Positions 54,076 through 63,495 are shown, counted from the first letter of the stretch. The stretch: DNA of 64,000 nt from Clostridiaceae bacterium BL-3 (GCA_902809985.1 CADDXC010000001.1:2852001-2916000), one strand, 5' to 3'. Notes: generated from the sequence alone by a model not told the origin. Numbers and translations are program-made.

Positions 54076-54279
54076 TTATAATACCATATACCCCATATCT
54101 TCAAGACATTGGATTATTTTATCCTTTGTTACAAAATAATTATCATATACTATGCTTACCTCACTCTTTTCTTTATTTATCTCAAAAGCAATAATTCCTT
54201 CATTATTAGAGATACAATATCTTATTTTATTAACATCCTCAGCAGTACGCATATCAGAAATTTTAAGTACAGACTTCAT
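54076..54279 (-). CDS. Small HMA-like protein without a metal-binding CxxC
   Basis: A 67-residue protein whose strand-helix pattern resembles the heavy-metal-associated fold (SVLKISDMRTAEDVNKIRYCISN, ...EVSIVYDNYFVTKDKIIQCLEDMGY). The CxxC loop is replaced by SDMRTAED, so it should not bind copper in the normal way. ATG at 54279, 12 bases after ricT, so probably co-transcribed with it. Function unknown. Confidence 0.7.
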   Translation of the reverse strand: MKSVLKISDMRTAEDVNKIRYCISNNEGIIAFEINKEKSEVSIVYDNYFVTKDKIIQCLEDMGYMVL

Positions 54280-54290
54280 ACGCCACCTCT

Positions 54291-55196
54291 CTACTCTTCC
54301 TTAAATAATTGTTTAATTACATCTGAATTTTCATTTCCCACATCAACTTCTATTTCCTCATCATTTATACTACCCTCAAATCCACCCGAAACCATTTCAA
54401 TTTGATTTATCAATACTTCTTTCATCATATCCTCACCATCTTCATTTTTTATTTTAACTTTAACACTTTCCTTCACTACAGAATTACTCATAACTTCTCC
54501 CCTGCCATAAACCGTATTTACAACAGAACCTTTTTTCGGCAACCTTTGTCTTATTTTTTCATAAGCATCCTGCTCATAATTTAAACAGCACATAAGCCTT
54601 CCACATATGCCAGATATCTTAGTAGGATTCAAAGATAGGTTCTGTTCCTTCGCCATTTTTATGGATACAGGTACAAAATCTCCTAAAAATGCAGAGCAGC
54701 ACATAACCCTACCACAGGGCCCCAACCCACCTATCATTTTTGCCTCATCTCTTACCCCTATCTGTCTAAGTTCTATTCTAGTTCTAAAAATCGAGGCAAG
54801 ATCTTTCACTAATTCTCTAAAATCCACCCTTCCATCTGCAGTAAAATAAAATATCACCTTATTGTTATCAAATGTGTATTCTACATCTATAAGTTTCATT
54901 TTCAAGTTATGCTGTTTAATTTTTTCTAAACATATTTCAAAAGCTTCCTTTTCTCTTCTTTTATTATCATCATGTTTTTTTACATCCTCTTCTGTAGCTA
55001 TTCTTAAAACATTTTTAAGAGGTGGAATTACATCGCTTTCATCTATATTTTTAGGTTTTATGACACATTTGCCAAATTCCATTCCCCTAGCCGTTTCCAC
55101 TATTACATTATTTCCTTTTTGTACATTTAAATTAGCCGGTGAAAAATAATATATCTTACCTGCTTTTTTAAAGCGTACACCTACCACCATTACCAT
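54291..55196 (-). CDS. ricT: PSP1-domain protein RicT (YaaT)
   Basis: A 301-residue protein of the PSP1/YaaT family, part of the RicAFT complex that binds Fe-S clusters, interacts with RNase Y and influences sporulation in Bacillus. Conserved cysteines occur in GGLGPCGRVMCCSAFL and GICGRLMCCLNYE. ATG at 55196 after GGAGGTATAAATGAAAT. It directly follows holB, as in Bacillus subtilis. Confidence 0.95.
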   Translation of the reverse strand: MVMVVGVRFKKAGKIYYFSPANLNVQKGNNVIVETARGMEFGKCVIKPKNIDESDVIPPLKNVLRIATEEDVKKHDDNKRREKEAFEICLEKIKQHNLKMKLIDVEYTFDNNKVIFYFTADGRVDFRELVKDLASIFRTRIELRQIGVRDEAKMIGGLGPCGRVMCCSAFLGDFVPVSIKMAKEQNLSLNPTKISGICGRLMCCLNYEQDAYEKIRQRLPKKGSVVNTVYGRGEVMSNSVVKESVKVKIKNEDGEDMMKEVLINQIEMVSGGFEGSINDEEIEVDVGNENSDVIKQLFKEE

Positions 55197-55203
55197 ATTT
55201 CAT

Positions 55204-56151
55204 TTATACCTCCTGCATTTTCACCAACATAGAATCAAAAACTAACGCTGGATTCACATTTTTCTCCAGTTTCTCTCTCGTATTCTTGACAATATCAATA
55301 ATATCATTTAATTTATTAAATGAAAACATTTCTCCTATAGTCTTTATACATTCAAATTTATCCGCATTTATAATCAATTCTTGATTACCCGTTTCTTTAT
55401 ATATAAATACATCACGTATATATGATAAAATACAAGTAAGTGCTTCCTGCCATTCATCTTTCATATTAACCAAATAATTAGAAAATTTTAAAGAATACTC
55501 CAAATCATTATCCTTCAATTCTTTAAGCATATCTATAACGGTATCTCTTATCTCACATAAAAAAGAATCTGAAATGAATTTTTCTGCTCTTCCCGGTATC
55601 CCATCACTAAAAGCCAAGACAGCCTTAACTTCTTCTCCAGATAACTGGGGAAATCTATTTTTTAAGAATAGAAGCATATCCTCCTGACTTAATCTGTTAA
55701 ATTTATACACCTGACATCTTGATTTTATTGTATCTAAAATACCATCTAACTTTTCACATAAAAGTATCATAAAACTTCCTGAAGGCGGTTCCTCTATAGT
55801 TTTTAACAATGCGTTTTGAGCCGCCTCCGTCATTTTATCAGAGTTATATAATATTATTACCTTTTTATCACCTTCATAAGGCTTTTTATTTATCTCTTCA
55901 ACTATATCTTTTACTTTTTCTATCCCGATGGATTTTCTGCCTTTAGGTATTTTAAATTCAATTATATCAACATAAGGTTTTAACTCATTTTTGCCCAGTA
56001 CCCTTATAGCCATCTCTTTAGCAATCATACTCTTTCCTATACCATCTTCTCCCACCAAAATATGAGCATGTGAAAATCTATTTAACTTTATAGAATTTGT
56101 TATCTGTAACTTTATACCCTGATGTCCTATTACTCTATAAGAGTCCACCAA
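55204..56151 (-). CDS. holB: DNA polymerase III subunit delta'
   Basis: A 315-residue AAA+-like clamp-loader subunit. A P-loop variant GEDGIGKSM (about 34-42), the NALLKTIEEPPSGSFMIL segment and the sensor-1 region IKSRCQVYKF are visible. No zinc-binding cysteine set is evident in the N-terminal domain. TTG at 56151 (or GTG 56148) follows GGGAGG. The neighbours darA and ricT fit the Bacillus order. Confidence 0.93.
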   Translation of the reverse strand: MVDSYRVIGHQGIKLQITNSIKLNRFSHAHILVGEDGIGKSMIAKEMAIRVLGKNELKPYVDIIEFKIPKGRKSIGIEKVKDIVEEINKKPYEGDKKVIILYNSDKMTEAAQNALLKTIEEPPSGSFMILLCEKLDGILDTIKSRCQVYKFNRLSQEDMLLFLKNRFPQLSGEEVKAVLAFSDGIPGRAEKFISDSFLCEIRDTVIDMLKELKDNDLEYSLKFSNYLVNMKDEWQEALTCILSYIRDVFIYKETGNQELIINADKFECIKTIGEMFSFNKLNDIIDIVKNTREKLEKNVNPALVFDSMLVKMQEV

Positions 56152-56163
56152 ATATTCCTCCCG

Positions 56164-56493
56164 TTAGATCTTTATAAATTTATCTACATCTACCACAAAT
56201 ATATTAGCTCCTCCAACTTCCACCTCCACAGGATATGGCATATATACACCTGTAGAACTAGCAACAGATGAAGGAGTTGTTATAATCTGCTTTCTAGTTT
56301 TACATACTTCTTCTATATGTCCTATTACTTTATCTACACTCTCTTCTTCAACACCTATTATCAAAGTGGTATTACCTGCCTTTAAAAAGCCTCCTGTAGT
56401 AGCAAGTTTAGTTACTTCAAATCCACCTTCTGTCAAAGTTTCTAGCAAATCGCCAGCATCGTCATCTTGAACAATAGCTATAATTAACTTCAT
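56164..56493 (-). CDS. darA: Cyclic di-AMP receptor DarA (PII-like)
   Basis: A 109-residue PII-like protein (DUF970, YaaQ/PstA) that binds cyclic di-AMP. The sequence MKLIIAIVQDDDAGDLLETL opens the fold; GFEVTKLATTGGFLKAGNTTLIIGV holds the T-loop base and glycine-rich binding site. ATG after AGGAGG. It links the operon to c-di-AMP signalling; its protein partner is unknown in most species. Confidence 0.95.
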   Translation of the reverse strand: MKLIIAIVQDDDAGDLLETLTEGGFEVTKLATTGGFLKAGNTTLIIGVEEESVDKVIGHIEEVCKTRKQIITTPSSVASSTGVYMPYPVEVEVGGANIFVVDVDKFIKI

Positions 56494-56626
56494 GAGGTTT
56501 CCTCCTTCTCACTTTTTTTTATCTAAGGATCACTTTTTAAATTAACATAATAATTATAACATAATTTTGTCACATTATATGATCTCGGATCTTAATTCTA
56601 GTATATTCCTAAATTTCTTTATATAT

Positions 56627-57316
56627 TTATTTTAATATATTTTTCACTAAAAAATATATATTTTTATGTATTTCATCTATACTTTTTATCCTCTTATCCT
56701 GTATACAAGAAACCTTATTCCAGTTATACTTACTAACAATATACAGCGCATTTTCATAGGATTTAATTAAATAATGATAGTTGCTTTCATGTATATCTTT
56801 TACAGAATTCCCTGTAAATTTATTGTCTCTATAAATAACAAGTTGTCTGCTGTATTCAGGGGGCATATCTAGAAATATCACACAATCCGGTACCGGAAGA
56901 CCAAATATACAAAATTCGAAATTCCACAGCCACTCTAAAAACTTATTTTTCTCTTTAATATCATCAATTTTAGAAGCCTGGTGTATCATATTTGCCGTAG
57001 TATATCTATCTGCCAATACTATTCCACCCTGTTCGTAGAACTCTTTCCACTTCATCTTATAGGATGCAAACCTATCGACACCATAAAAAGTAGAAGCCAC
57101 ATAGGCGCTTACATCTTCGGGGTTTTTCCCGAAATCTCCATTTAAATACATTTTAACCAGAGCTGAAGATTGACTAGTATAATCAGGATATTCCACTTTT
57201 TTCACATTATATTTTTCATTCAGAAGTCTTTCATAAAGCATTTTTGTCTGGGTTGCCTTGCCGCTTCCATCACATCCTTCTATAACTATAAGTTTTCCCT
57301 TTAATGATGTGCTCAA
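56627..57316 (-). CDS. tmk: Thymidylate kinase (long clostridial type)
   Basis: A protein of about 229 residues phosphorylating dTMP. The P-loop reads IEGCDGSGKATQT: the residue after Lys is Ala instead of Ser/Thr, with Thr next. The DR(Y/H) segment LADRYTTANMIHQ and lid region YRDNKFTGN follow. TTG at 57316 is the better start, with GGAGG 8 bases upstream; the frame opens earlier at TTG 57331. It precedes darA and holB as in Bacillus. Confidence 0.9.
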   Translation of the reverse strand: MSTSLKGKLIVIEGCDGSGKATQTKMLYERLLNEKYNVKKVEYPDYTSQSSALVKMYLNGDFGKNPEDVSAYVASTFYGVDRFASYKMKWKEFYEQGGIVLADRYTTANMIHQASKIDDIKEKNKFLEWLWNFEFCIFGLPVPDCVIFLDMPPEYSRQLVIYRDNKFTGNSVKDIHESNYHYLIKSYENALYIVSKYNWNKVSCIQDKRIKSIDEIHKNIYFLVKNILK

Positions 57317-57334
57317 TTTAATTTCCTCCAAAAT

Positions 57335-58789
57335 CTATTTTATAATTTTTATCTTATTATCTTTTACCCCTATTAGATCCGATCCACTATCAATATAATA
57401 TTTAATGACTCTTACAACATCTCTATCTATCAATTCTCCTATTAACAATACTGGTACTCCCGGCGGATACGGTATTACATTTACTCCACTTATCTTCCCT
57501 ACAGACTCATTTAAATTGACGCTTTTCTTTTTCGCTTCTAAAGCTTCATAGGGCATCATCTTAATCTCAGGTACACCATACTCAATTATACTTGATTTCC
57601 TACACTTAAAATAATTTAAATTGCAATTTCTCAACGAATTGTATAATTTCTCATATTCTTCTTCTCTATTAAAAGGCGAAAAAATAAGCACTACATTGGA
57701 ACTGTCACCCATTTCACACTGTATTCCCGATTTTCTCAAGTACTTCAACAACAGATTCCCACTAAAATTTTTATTCAAATTTATAGTATACCTGGTTGTA
57801 TCTATATCCCATACACTTGAAATATTTTTATCTACAATACAGCTCCTATTAAATTTTAATATATCTTCTTTACCAATTATGCTCAATCCCTCTATAGAAT
57901 CTATTTTCCCCTTATAATACTGATTTCTTTTAATAAGTCTCTCATAATCTCTATATCCGTATTTTTCTAAATAGAATCTAGCGTAATCCATAGAGCAAAG
58001 TGCTATATAAGAAGGACTTGTACTCGAAAACGCATCGAAGTAAAAATCTGCTTTATCAACATCATTTTCATTGTTAACATGTAGATAAGCACTTTGGGTC
58101 AAACTACATAAGGTTTTATGAGCACTTGTAACTACCATATCCGCTCCCAATTTTACTGCATTTTCCGGTAAATCTGGATGAACTCCAAAATGGGCTCCGT
58201 GGGCACAATCCACTAGTACCTTCATATTATATTTTTTAGCCTCTTCAACTATAAATTTCAAATTGCTGCATATACCATAATAATTAGGATAGGTTACTAC
58301 AATGCCCTTTGCATCTTTATTTCTTTTTAAAACCTGTAAAAAATGCTCCAGATCTATAGAAATAGGAGCATTTAATCTTTTACTTATAATATTTTTTAAA
58401 TATACAGGTTTTAACTTCCTCATAATTATACCGTTAAATATAGAACTATGACAGTTTCTCTCCACTAAGATCTTATCGCCTTCATTAAAACTGCTAAATA
58501 GCATTATCATATTTCCGGAGGTACTGCCATTAACTAAAAAGTAAGATTTTTTACTTCCGTAAAAATCTCTAAGATGTCCACTTGCATCTAATATTATATC
58601 TTTTTGATTATGAAGATTGTCTACCCCATCTACTTCTGTAATATCAAACTTTAAAATATTGTCCGCAAATTCCCTTCCTATAGAAGTATTATAAAATCCC
58701 CTTCCATTTTTATGTCCGGGCATACAAAATGATATATTATTCTCTTTAATATATTTTAAAATTCCCTCTAAAAGCGGTAATTCTGACAA
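57335..58789 (-). CDS. Orn/Lys/Arg decarboxylase-family PLP enzyme (YaaO-like)
   Basis: A 484-residue PLP-dependent enzyme of the group III amino acid decarboxylase family. The PLP lysine is Lys225 in VTSAHKTL, with the preceding VDCAHGAHFG and the CMPGHKNGRGF N-terminal segment typical of the family. It is shorter than inducible decarboxylases, like Bacillus YaaO/SpeA. The substrate (arginine, lysine or ornithine) cannot be told from sequence. TTG at 58789 behind GAGGAGAG lies within the end of the gin gene (22-base overlap). Confidence 0.92.
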   Translation of the reverse strand: MSELPLLEGILKYIKENNISFCMPGHKNGRGFYNTSIGREFADNILKFDITEVDGVDNLHNQKDIILDASGHLRDFYGSKKSYFLVNGSTSGNMIMLFSSFNEGDKILVERNCHSSIFNGIIMRKLKPVYLKNIISKRLNAPISIDLEHFLQVLKRNKDAKGIVVTYPNYYGICSNLKFIVEEAKKYNMKVLVDCAHGAHFGVHPDLPENAVKLGADMVVTSAHKTLCSLTQSAYLHVNNENDVDKADFYFDAFSSTSPSYIALCSMDYARFYLEKYGYRDYERLIKRNQYYKGKIDSIEGLSIIGKEDILKFNRSCIVDKNISSVWDIDTTRYTINLNKNFSGNLLLKYLRKSGIQCEMGDSSNVVLIFSPFNREEEYEKLYNSLRNCNLNYFKCRKSSIIEYGVPEIKMMPYEALEAKKKSVNLNESVGKISGVNVIPYPPGVPVLLIGELIDRDVVRVIKYYIDSGSDLIGVKDNKIKIIK

Positions 58790-58980
58790 TGTATTGTCTC
58801 TCCTCTTATTATATAATGAACTATAGTCTTTTTTATTCTTTTTCTATAGTATTCGTAAAAATCCAAATTATTTTCCAACTTAATTAATCTTTCTTCACAG
58901 CAGGAACAAATTCCTCTGCCATATATTATTATACCATTACTTAAAGGCTTTCCACATATGATACAATATTTTTTTTTCAT
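58768..58980 (-). CDS. Sigma-G inhibitor Gin (CsfB)
   Basis: A 70-residue zinc-binding anti-sigma factor. Cys6/Cys9 (CIICGKPL) and Cys25/Cys28 (GICSCCEE) fit Gin, which blocks sigma-G (and sigma-E) activity during sporulation in Bacillus. Its position upstream of yaaO-tmk matches csfB there. ATG after AGGAGGATATGA. Short length limits certainty, but motif and synteny agree. Confidence 0.85.
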   Translation of the reverse strand: MKKKYCIICGKPLSNGIIIYGRGICSCCEERLIKLENNLDFYEYYRKRIKKTIVHYIIRGETIHCQNYRF

Positions 58981-59279
58981 TCATATCCTCCTAGTAAGTC
59001 CTATTTGTAAATTAGTAAATTAATTTTATCATTTAGATTCTTACCTTTTAACGTATATGATATTCAATTTTACTGTTAATTTTTTTCTTACATTAATATA
59101 ATATTCAATTTATCCCCAAATTTATTTTGTCCACATAAATAATTTTATTTTTTATTATTATATTCATATGAAATATTATAATAATATATTTAAATTTTCA
59201 TTTTATAAGTTATAATAAAAGTAATTGCTAAAATAAATTACCTTATTTAATTCAACTTTTACGCGGAGGAAATTATCAC

Positions 59280-60221
59280 ATGATTTCAATTTATAAGACT
59301 ATGGATACATCAAATAAGTTGCAGGCTCTAGATACCATAGAACATGGGTGCTGGATCAATATTGTAGCTCCTTCAGATGAAGATTTACTTTTAATATCAA
59401 AAAAATCTGGAGTCTCATTAGATTTTCTAAGAGCGGCCCTCGACGAGGAGGAAACATCCCGTATAGACACTGAAGATAACAATTTGCTAGTAATAGTTGA
59501 TATACCCTTTACAGAAATGGAGGTCAACTCATTAACCTATGATTCTTATCCCCTGGCAATTATTCATACAGAATTTAATCTGATAACAGTTTGCCTAAAA
59601 AATAGCAAGATACTTACAGATTTTATAGATGGAAAAGTTAAATCTTTTTACACTTTTAAACGCTCCAGATTTATTTTACAAATACTATACAGAATAGCAA
59701 GTTATTATCTACTCTACTTAAGACAAATAGATAAAAAAAGTGTAATGATAGAGCAAAAACTTCATAGGTCTATGAAAAATAAGGAATTTATTCAGCTTTT
59801 ATCACTAGAAAAATCTCTCGTTTATTTTTCTACATCTTTAAAAGCAAATGAAATAACTTTAGAAAAGATGTTGAAATTAGAAATTTTACAGAAATACCCT
59901 GAAGATCAGGATATTCTCGAAGATGTCATTATTGAAAATAAACAGGCAATAGAGATGACTAACATCTACAGTAATATTCTAGGTGGAACTATGGATGCAT
60001 TTGCTTCTGTGGTGTCCAACAATTTAAATATAGTGATGAAATTTTTAGCCTCTGTAACTATAGTTATGGCTATTCCCAATATAATATTCGGCTCCTTTGG
60101 AATGAATATACCTGGAATACCTTTTGCTGCTTATAAAAATGGTTTTTGGACCGTATATGCAATAACGGCTCTTATTTGTATAATATGTATAATATTCTTG
60201 AAAAAAAAGAACTTATTTTAA
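59280..60221 (+). CDS. CorA-family divalent metal transporter
   Basis: A 313-residue CorA-type Mg2+/Co2+ channel. A large N-terminal cytoplasmic domain and long helix precede two C-terminal membrane helices (about 248-272 and 287-307). The pore signature is FGMNIPG, with the GMN triplet intact but Phe instead of the usual Tyr before it. ATG behind CGGAGG. It is followed closely by an LD-carboxypeptidase gene. Confidence 0.93.
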   Translation: MISIYKTMDTSNKLQALDTIEHGCWINIVAPSDEDLLLISKKSGVSLDFLRAALDEEETSRIDTEDNNLLVIVDIPFTEMEVNSLTYDSYPLAIIHTEFNLITVCLKNSKILTDFIDGKVKSFYTFKRSRFILQILYRIASYYLLYLRQIDKKSVMIEQKLHRSMKNKEFIQLLSLEKSLVYFSTSLKANEITLEKMLKLEILQKYPEDQDILEDVIIENKQAIEMTNIYSNILGGTMDAFASVVSNNLNIVMKFLASVTIVMAIPNIIFGSFGMNIPGIPFAAYKNGFWTVYAITALICIICIIFLKKKNLF

Positions 60222-60238
60222 TTTTAGGATGTGATACT

Positions 60239-61153
60239 TTGCTTGGAAAAAGATTAAGAAGTGGAGATACTATAGGTATTGTATCTCCTTCAGGCGCCTT
60301 AGAACCTGAAAAAATAAAGGATAGCATTAAATTTTTAAATGGCCTTGGTTTTAAAACAAAAGAGGGAAAACACATATATGATAGATGGGGATACCTGGCG
60401 GGAAAAGATATTGATAGGGTTCAGGATCTAATGGACATGTTTTTGGACCCGGAGGTAGATATGGTATTATGCACACGAGGCGGTTATGGTACTGCGAGAC
60501 TTCTCGATCTTATGGATTTTGATATCATAAAAAGAAATCCCAAAATATTTGCAGGCTTTAGCGATATAACCGCTCTGCTCAATAGCATATTTCAAAAATG
60601 CAACATTATTACATTCCATTCTCCCATGTGCAACACAGATTTCGATGATTTTACACTAAAAAGTTTTCTGAATACCATAATGTCCGGTTACACTCCTTTT
60701 ACCATAGAAAATCCTGAAAATATATCTACAGATCATTTTAACGGCGACTATGCCAGTGGAAAATTAGTTGGAGGTAATCTCTCCCTAATATGCAGTCTTC
60801 TCGGCACTCCTTATGCTGTAAACACTGAGGACAAGATATTGTTTATAGAAGATGTAAATGAAGAGCCTTATAAAATTGACAGAATGCTTACCCAACTTAT
60901 ATTAAGTGGAGATCTTCCCAAATGCAGGGGTTTTATTATGGGACAATTCAAAAATTGCCAGCTTCCCAATTACGAACGAAGCCTTACTCTAAATGAAATA
61001 TTGGAAGATAGAATATTGAGTTTAAAAAAACCTACTCTAATTAATTTTCAATCTGGTCACTCATATCCCAGAATAACTCTTCCAATTGGCACTAATGTAG
61101 AAGTAGACTTTAAAGAGGGAAAAATTAACTTGTTAGAACCTGTAGTAAAATAA
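60239..61153 (+). CDS. LD-carboxypeptidase (peptidase S66 family)
   Basis: A 304-residue serine peptidase that trims D-Ala from tetrapeptides during murein recycling, or a microcin-immunity (MccF) relative. Visible are GDTIGIVSPSG at the start, the nucleophile-elbow-like CTRGGYGTARLLD near residue 80, GNLSLICSLLGTPY and GHSYPRITLPIG with the late His. TTG 60239 is the start: AGGATGTGAT lies just before it. The open frame runs 31 codons further upstream, inside corA. It probably shares an operon with corA (17-base gap). Confidence 0.9.
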   Translation: MLGKRLRSGDTIGIVSPSGALEPEKIKDSIKFLNGLGFKTKEGKHIYDRWGYLAGKDIDRVQDLMDMFLDPEVDMVLCTRGGYGTARLLDLMDFDIIKRNPKIFAGFSDITALLNSIFQKCNIITFHSPMCNTDFDDFTLKSFLNTIMSGYTPFTIENPENISTDHFNGDYASGKLVGGNLSLICSLLGTPYAVNTEDKILFIEDVNEEPYKIDRMLTQLILSGDLPKCRGFIMGQFKNCQLPNYERSLTLNEILEDRILSLKKPTLINFQSGHSYPRITLPIGTNVEVDFKEGKINLLEPVVK

Positions 61154-61182
61154 TTGAAATAATTTAGTATATAAAATAAACG

Positions 61183-61217
61183 AACAGGAGAGTTAAGTTC
61201 AATTAAGCTCTCCTGTT
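61183..61217 (+). terminator. Terminator of the corA-LD-carboxypeptidase unit
   Basis: AACAGGAGAGTTAA pairs with TTAAGCTCTCCTGTT (one bulge) and is followed by TATTTTAT. Confidence 0.85.
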
Positions 61218-61349
61218 TATTTTATAGTTTGCTTACATTCTCACAACTTAGTCAGCTATGGGTAACGTCTCTTAAAGATAGTTTTTTGTAAAATAACTTA
61301 TAAATAAGTCGTATAAAACTATATCACTGAATGTAGCAATTCTGACTAT

Positions 61350-61376
61350 TATATAGTATAATAATACTACTATATA
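61350..61376. promoter_or_regulatory. Candidate PadR operator
   Basis: A perfect 9-bp inverted repeat TATATAGTA/TACTATATA with a 9-base spacer overlaps a TATAAT -10-like hexamer (61357-61362) just upstream of the PadR gene. Autoregulation by the PadR protein is likely. Confidence 0.6.
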
Positions 61377-61426
61377 TTATAAAGTAATATACATAATAAT
61401 ATAATTTTACTAAGGAGGTTCAACCA

Positions 61427-61765
61427 TTGCAATTTGATAAAGAAATACTAAAGGGATATATTGACATAATAGTATTAAGTGTTTTACAAAATCATGATAT
61501 GTACGGATATGAAATTGCTAAAAAGATAAAAGAAAAATCGAAAGAAGAATTTGAAATGAAAGAAGCTACTCTATATGTATCTTTAAAACGTTTAGAAAAA
61601 AAGGACTACTTAAAAGGCTACTGGAATGATGATAAAGGTAGTGGAGGTGGAAGAAGAAGATACTATACAATCACTGATGAAGGCAAAAATTATTTCTCAG
61701 TAAAGGTAAAAGAATGGAGATTTTTAAAATCATTATTAAATAATTTTATGGAGGTTATATTATGA
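61427..61765 (+). CDS. PadR family transcriptional regulator
   Basis: A 112-residue winged-helix repressor with the PadR pattern DIIVLSVLQNHDMYGYEIAKKI, EATLYVSLKRLEKKDYLKGYW and GGGRRRYYTITDEGK. TTG at 61427 follows AAGGAGG. Its stop overlaps the start of the next gene by 4 bases, so the pair is translationally coupled. Such pairs often control an ABC transporter or the paired membrane protein; none other is nearby. Confidence 0.94.
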   Translation: MQFDKEILKGYIDIIVLSVLQNHDMYGYEIAKKIKEKSKEEFEMKEATLYVSLKRLEKKDYLKGYWNDDKGSGGGRRRYYTITDEGKNYFSVKVKEWRFLKSLLNNFMEVIL

Positions 61766-62385
61766 TCGATAAAATTGAAGAATATATTGATAGCATTTAT
61801 GTAAATTTTGATAATTCAGATAAAAATACAAAGATATTAAAAGAAGAAATGAGAGATCATCTGTATGAAGAAGTAGAAGAATTAAAAAAGCAGGGCTTGA
61901 GTGAAGAAAAGAGTATATCTAGGGCTTTACAACGCTTTGGGCAAGAAAAAACCGTAGTAGCCGAAATGAACCACGTATTAAATAATCGCAGTGTATTTAC
62001 AAAAATGCTCATCAAGGCAGGAGCTGTTATTTTTATTATAGGCTGCTTATTTCAAATCATCGGTATGTTCTACAACAATGAATTACTTAATTATTTTAGC
62101 GGAGAGTTAAGTAAAAATGGATTTAAAAATATTTCATATTTGCTGTTCATGATTTCTCTGGCTATCTGGGATATAGCTTTCTATTATTATTATTTTGCTA
62201 AAAAATTCGAATTAGTATTAATGGCTTTTCTGTTTTGCGATTTTGTCATATGTGTACCTTTTCTGTTTGTATGGACTTATCTTCCACATCATAAAATGGG
62301 AGGCATTGCTTTTATAGTAGGAATTACTTTTATAATAACTTTATTTTTAAGGGTGCATTACGTTAAAATTAAAAAATGGCATTAA
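61762..62385 (+). CDS. Permease-prefix-domain membrane protein paired with PadR
   Basis: A 207-residue protein: an N-terminal cytoplasmic helical domain (1-75; RDHLYEEVEELKKQGLSEEKSISRALQRFG), the permease prefix domain 1/HAAS pattern usual next to PadR regulators, followed by four membrane helices (about 88-108, 127-147, 149-172, 180-200). ATG at 61762 overlaps the padR stop. Function unknown; it may sense or sequester the PadR partner. Confidence 0.82.
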   Translation: MIDKIEEYIDSIYVNFDNSDKNTKILKEEMRDHLYEEVEELKKQGLSEEKSISRALQRFGQEKTVVAEMNHVLNNRSVFTKMLIKAGAVIFIIGCLFQIIGMFYNNELLNYFSGELSKNGFKNISYLLFMISLAIWDIAFYYYYFAKKFELVLMAFLFCDFVICVPFLFVWTYLPHHKMGGIAFIVGITFIITLFLRVHYVKIKKWH

Positions 62386-62458
62386 GGTATTTATGTCTTC
62401 CAACCTTTTTCGCAATTATAAGCCATTTGTGCAACCTCGAAAACTCTTACAACAAGCC

Positions 62459-62511
62459 AAAATAGCTTATATTATCAACTTCTTTTAGAAGTTATAGTAT
62501 AAGCTATTTTT
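62459..62511. terminator. Bidirectional terminator between PadR-linked gene and tRNA-Cys
   Basis: AAAATAGCTTATA.../...TATAAGCTATTTTT arms with an inner AACTTC/GAAGTT helix; T-runs on both sides serve the convergent genes. Confidence 0.85.
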
Positions 62512-62533
62512 AAACTATCAACAATATCAAATT

Positions 62534-62607
<74 letters not shown>

Positions 62608-62769
62608 ATGTCTAATATTCAACGAAATTTATTATAGCATTAATATGTATGCTCTGTCAATCCAAATTTATCCAATTAATTCTTAATAAATTTATTCCAT
62701 AAATTGAATTTATTGCTATAAAAAAAGTATCTACCGATATATGTTATAATACTACATAGAGGTGATATT

Positions 62770-63495
62770 ATGAGTTATGAAAATTTAAAATCTGCTGTAG
62801 ACAATAGTAATAACATTGTATTTTTAGGAGGTGCGGGAGTTTCTACAGAATCAAATATACCTGATTTTAGATCCGAAGCAGGCCTTTACAAAACTAAAAA
62901 TAATTTTTCATATCCTCCTGAAGTAATGTTAAGTCATTCATTTTTTATGTCTCATACTGAAGACTTTTTCGAATTTTACAGAAAAAAAATGATATATAAA
63001 GATGCAAAGCCCAACGACGCACATTATGCTCTAGCTGAATTAGAAAAGCAAGGAAAATTAAAAACCATAGTAACTCAAAATATAGACGGCCTTCATCAAA
63101 TGGCCGGATCAAAGAATGTCTTGGAGCTGCACGGTTCAATCCATCGAAATTACTGTACCAAATGCAATAAGTTTTTTGATCTGGATTATATAATAAATAG
63201 TCCTGATACCATACCTAAATGTGATAAATGTAACGGACTGGTAAAACCTGATGTAGTCTTATATGAGGAAAGCTTAGACATGGATGTATTGAATAAATCC
63301 GTTAAATACATAAGTCAAGCTGATATCCTAATTGTAGGTGGAACATCCCTGGTAGTATACCCTGCTGCAGGATTAATTAATTATTTTAAAGGCAAAAAAC
63401 TCGTTCTTATAAATAAATCATCTACTCCTTATGATAACAGAGCTGATATAGTTATACATGATAAAATAGGTACAGTTTTAAAAAGTGTTTTATAA
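62770..63495 (+). CDS. Sir2 family NAD-dependent protein deacylase
   Basis: A 241-residue sirtuin removing acyl groups from lysines using NAD. Motifs are GGAGVSTESNIPDFRS, TQNIDGLHQ, the catalytic His in LELHGS, the zinc cysteines CTKC and CDKC, and GGTSLVVYPAAG. ATG behind AGAGGTG. Single gene. Confidence 0.95.
   Translation: MSYENLKSAVDNSNNIVFLGGAGVSTESNIPDFRSEAGLYKTKNNFSYPPEVMLSHSFFMSHTEDFFEFYRKKMIYKDAKPNDAHYALAELEKQGKLKTIVTQNIDGLHQMAGSKNVLELHGSIHRNYCTKCNKFFDLDYIINSPDTIPKCDKCNGLVKPDVVLYEESLDMDVLNKSVKYISQADILIVGGTSLVVYPAAGLINYFKGKKLVLINKSSTPYDNRADIVIHDKIGTVLKSVL

Noticed and set aside
59110-59135. Third DnaA-box cluster before corA
   Set aside because: Only two imperfect boxes (TTATCCCCA and TTGTCCACA) are present, which is expected now and then in AT-rich spacers.
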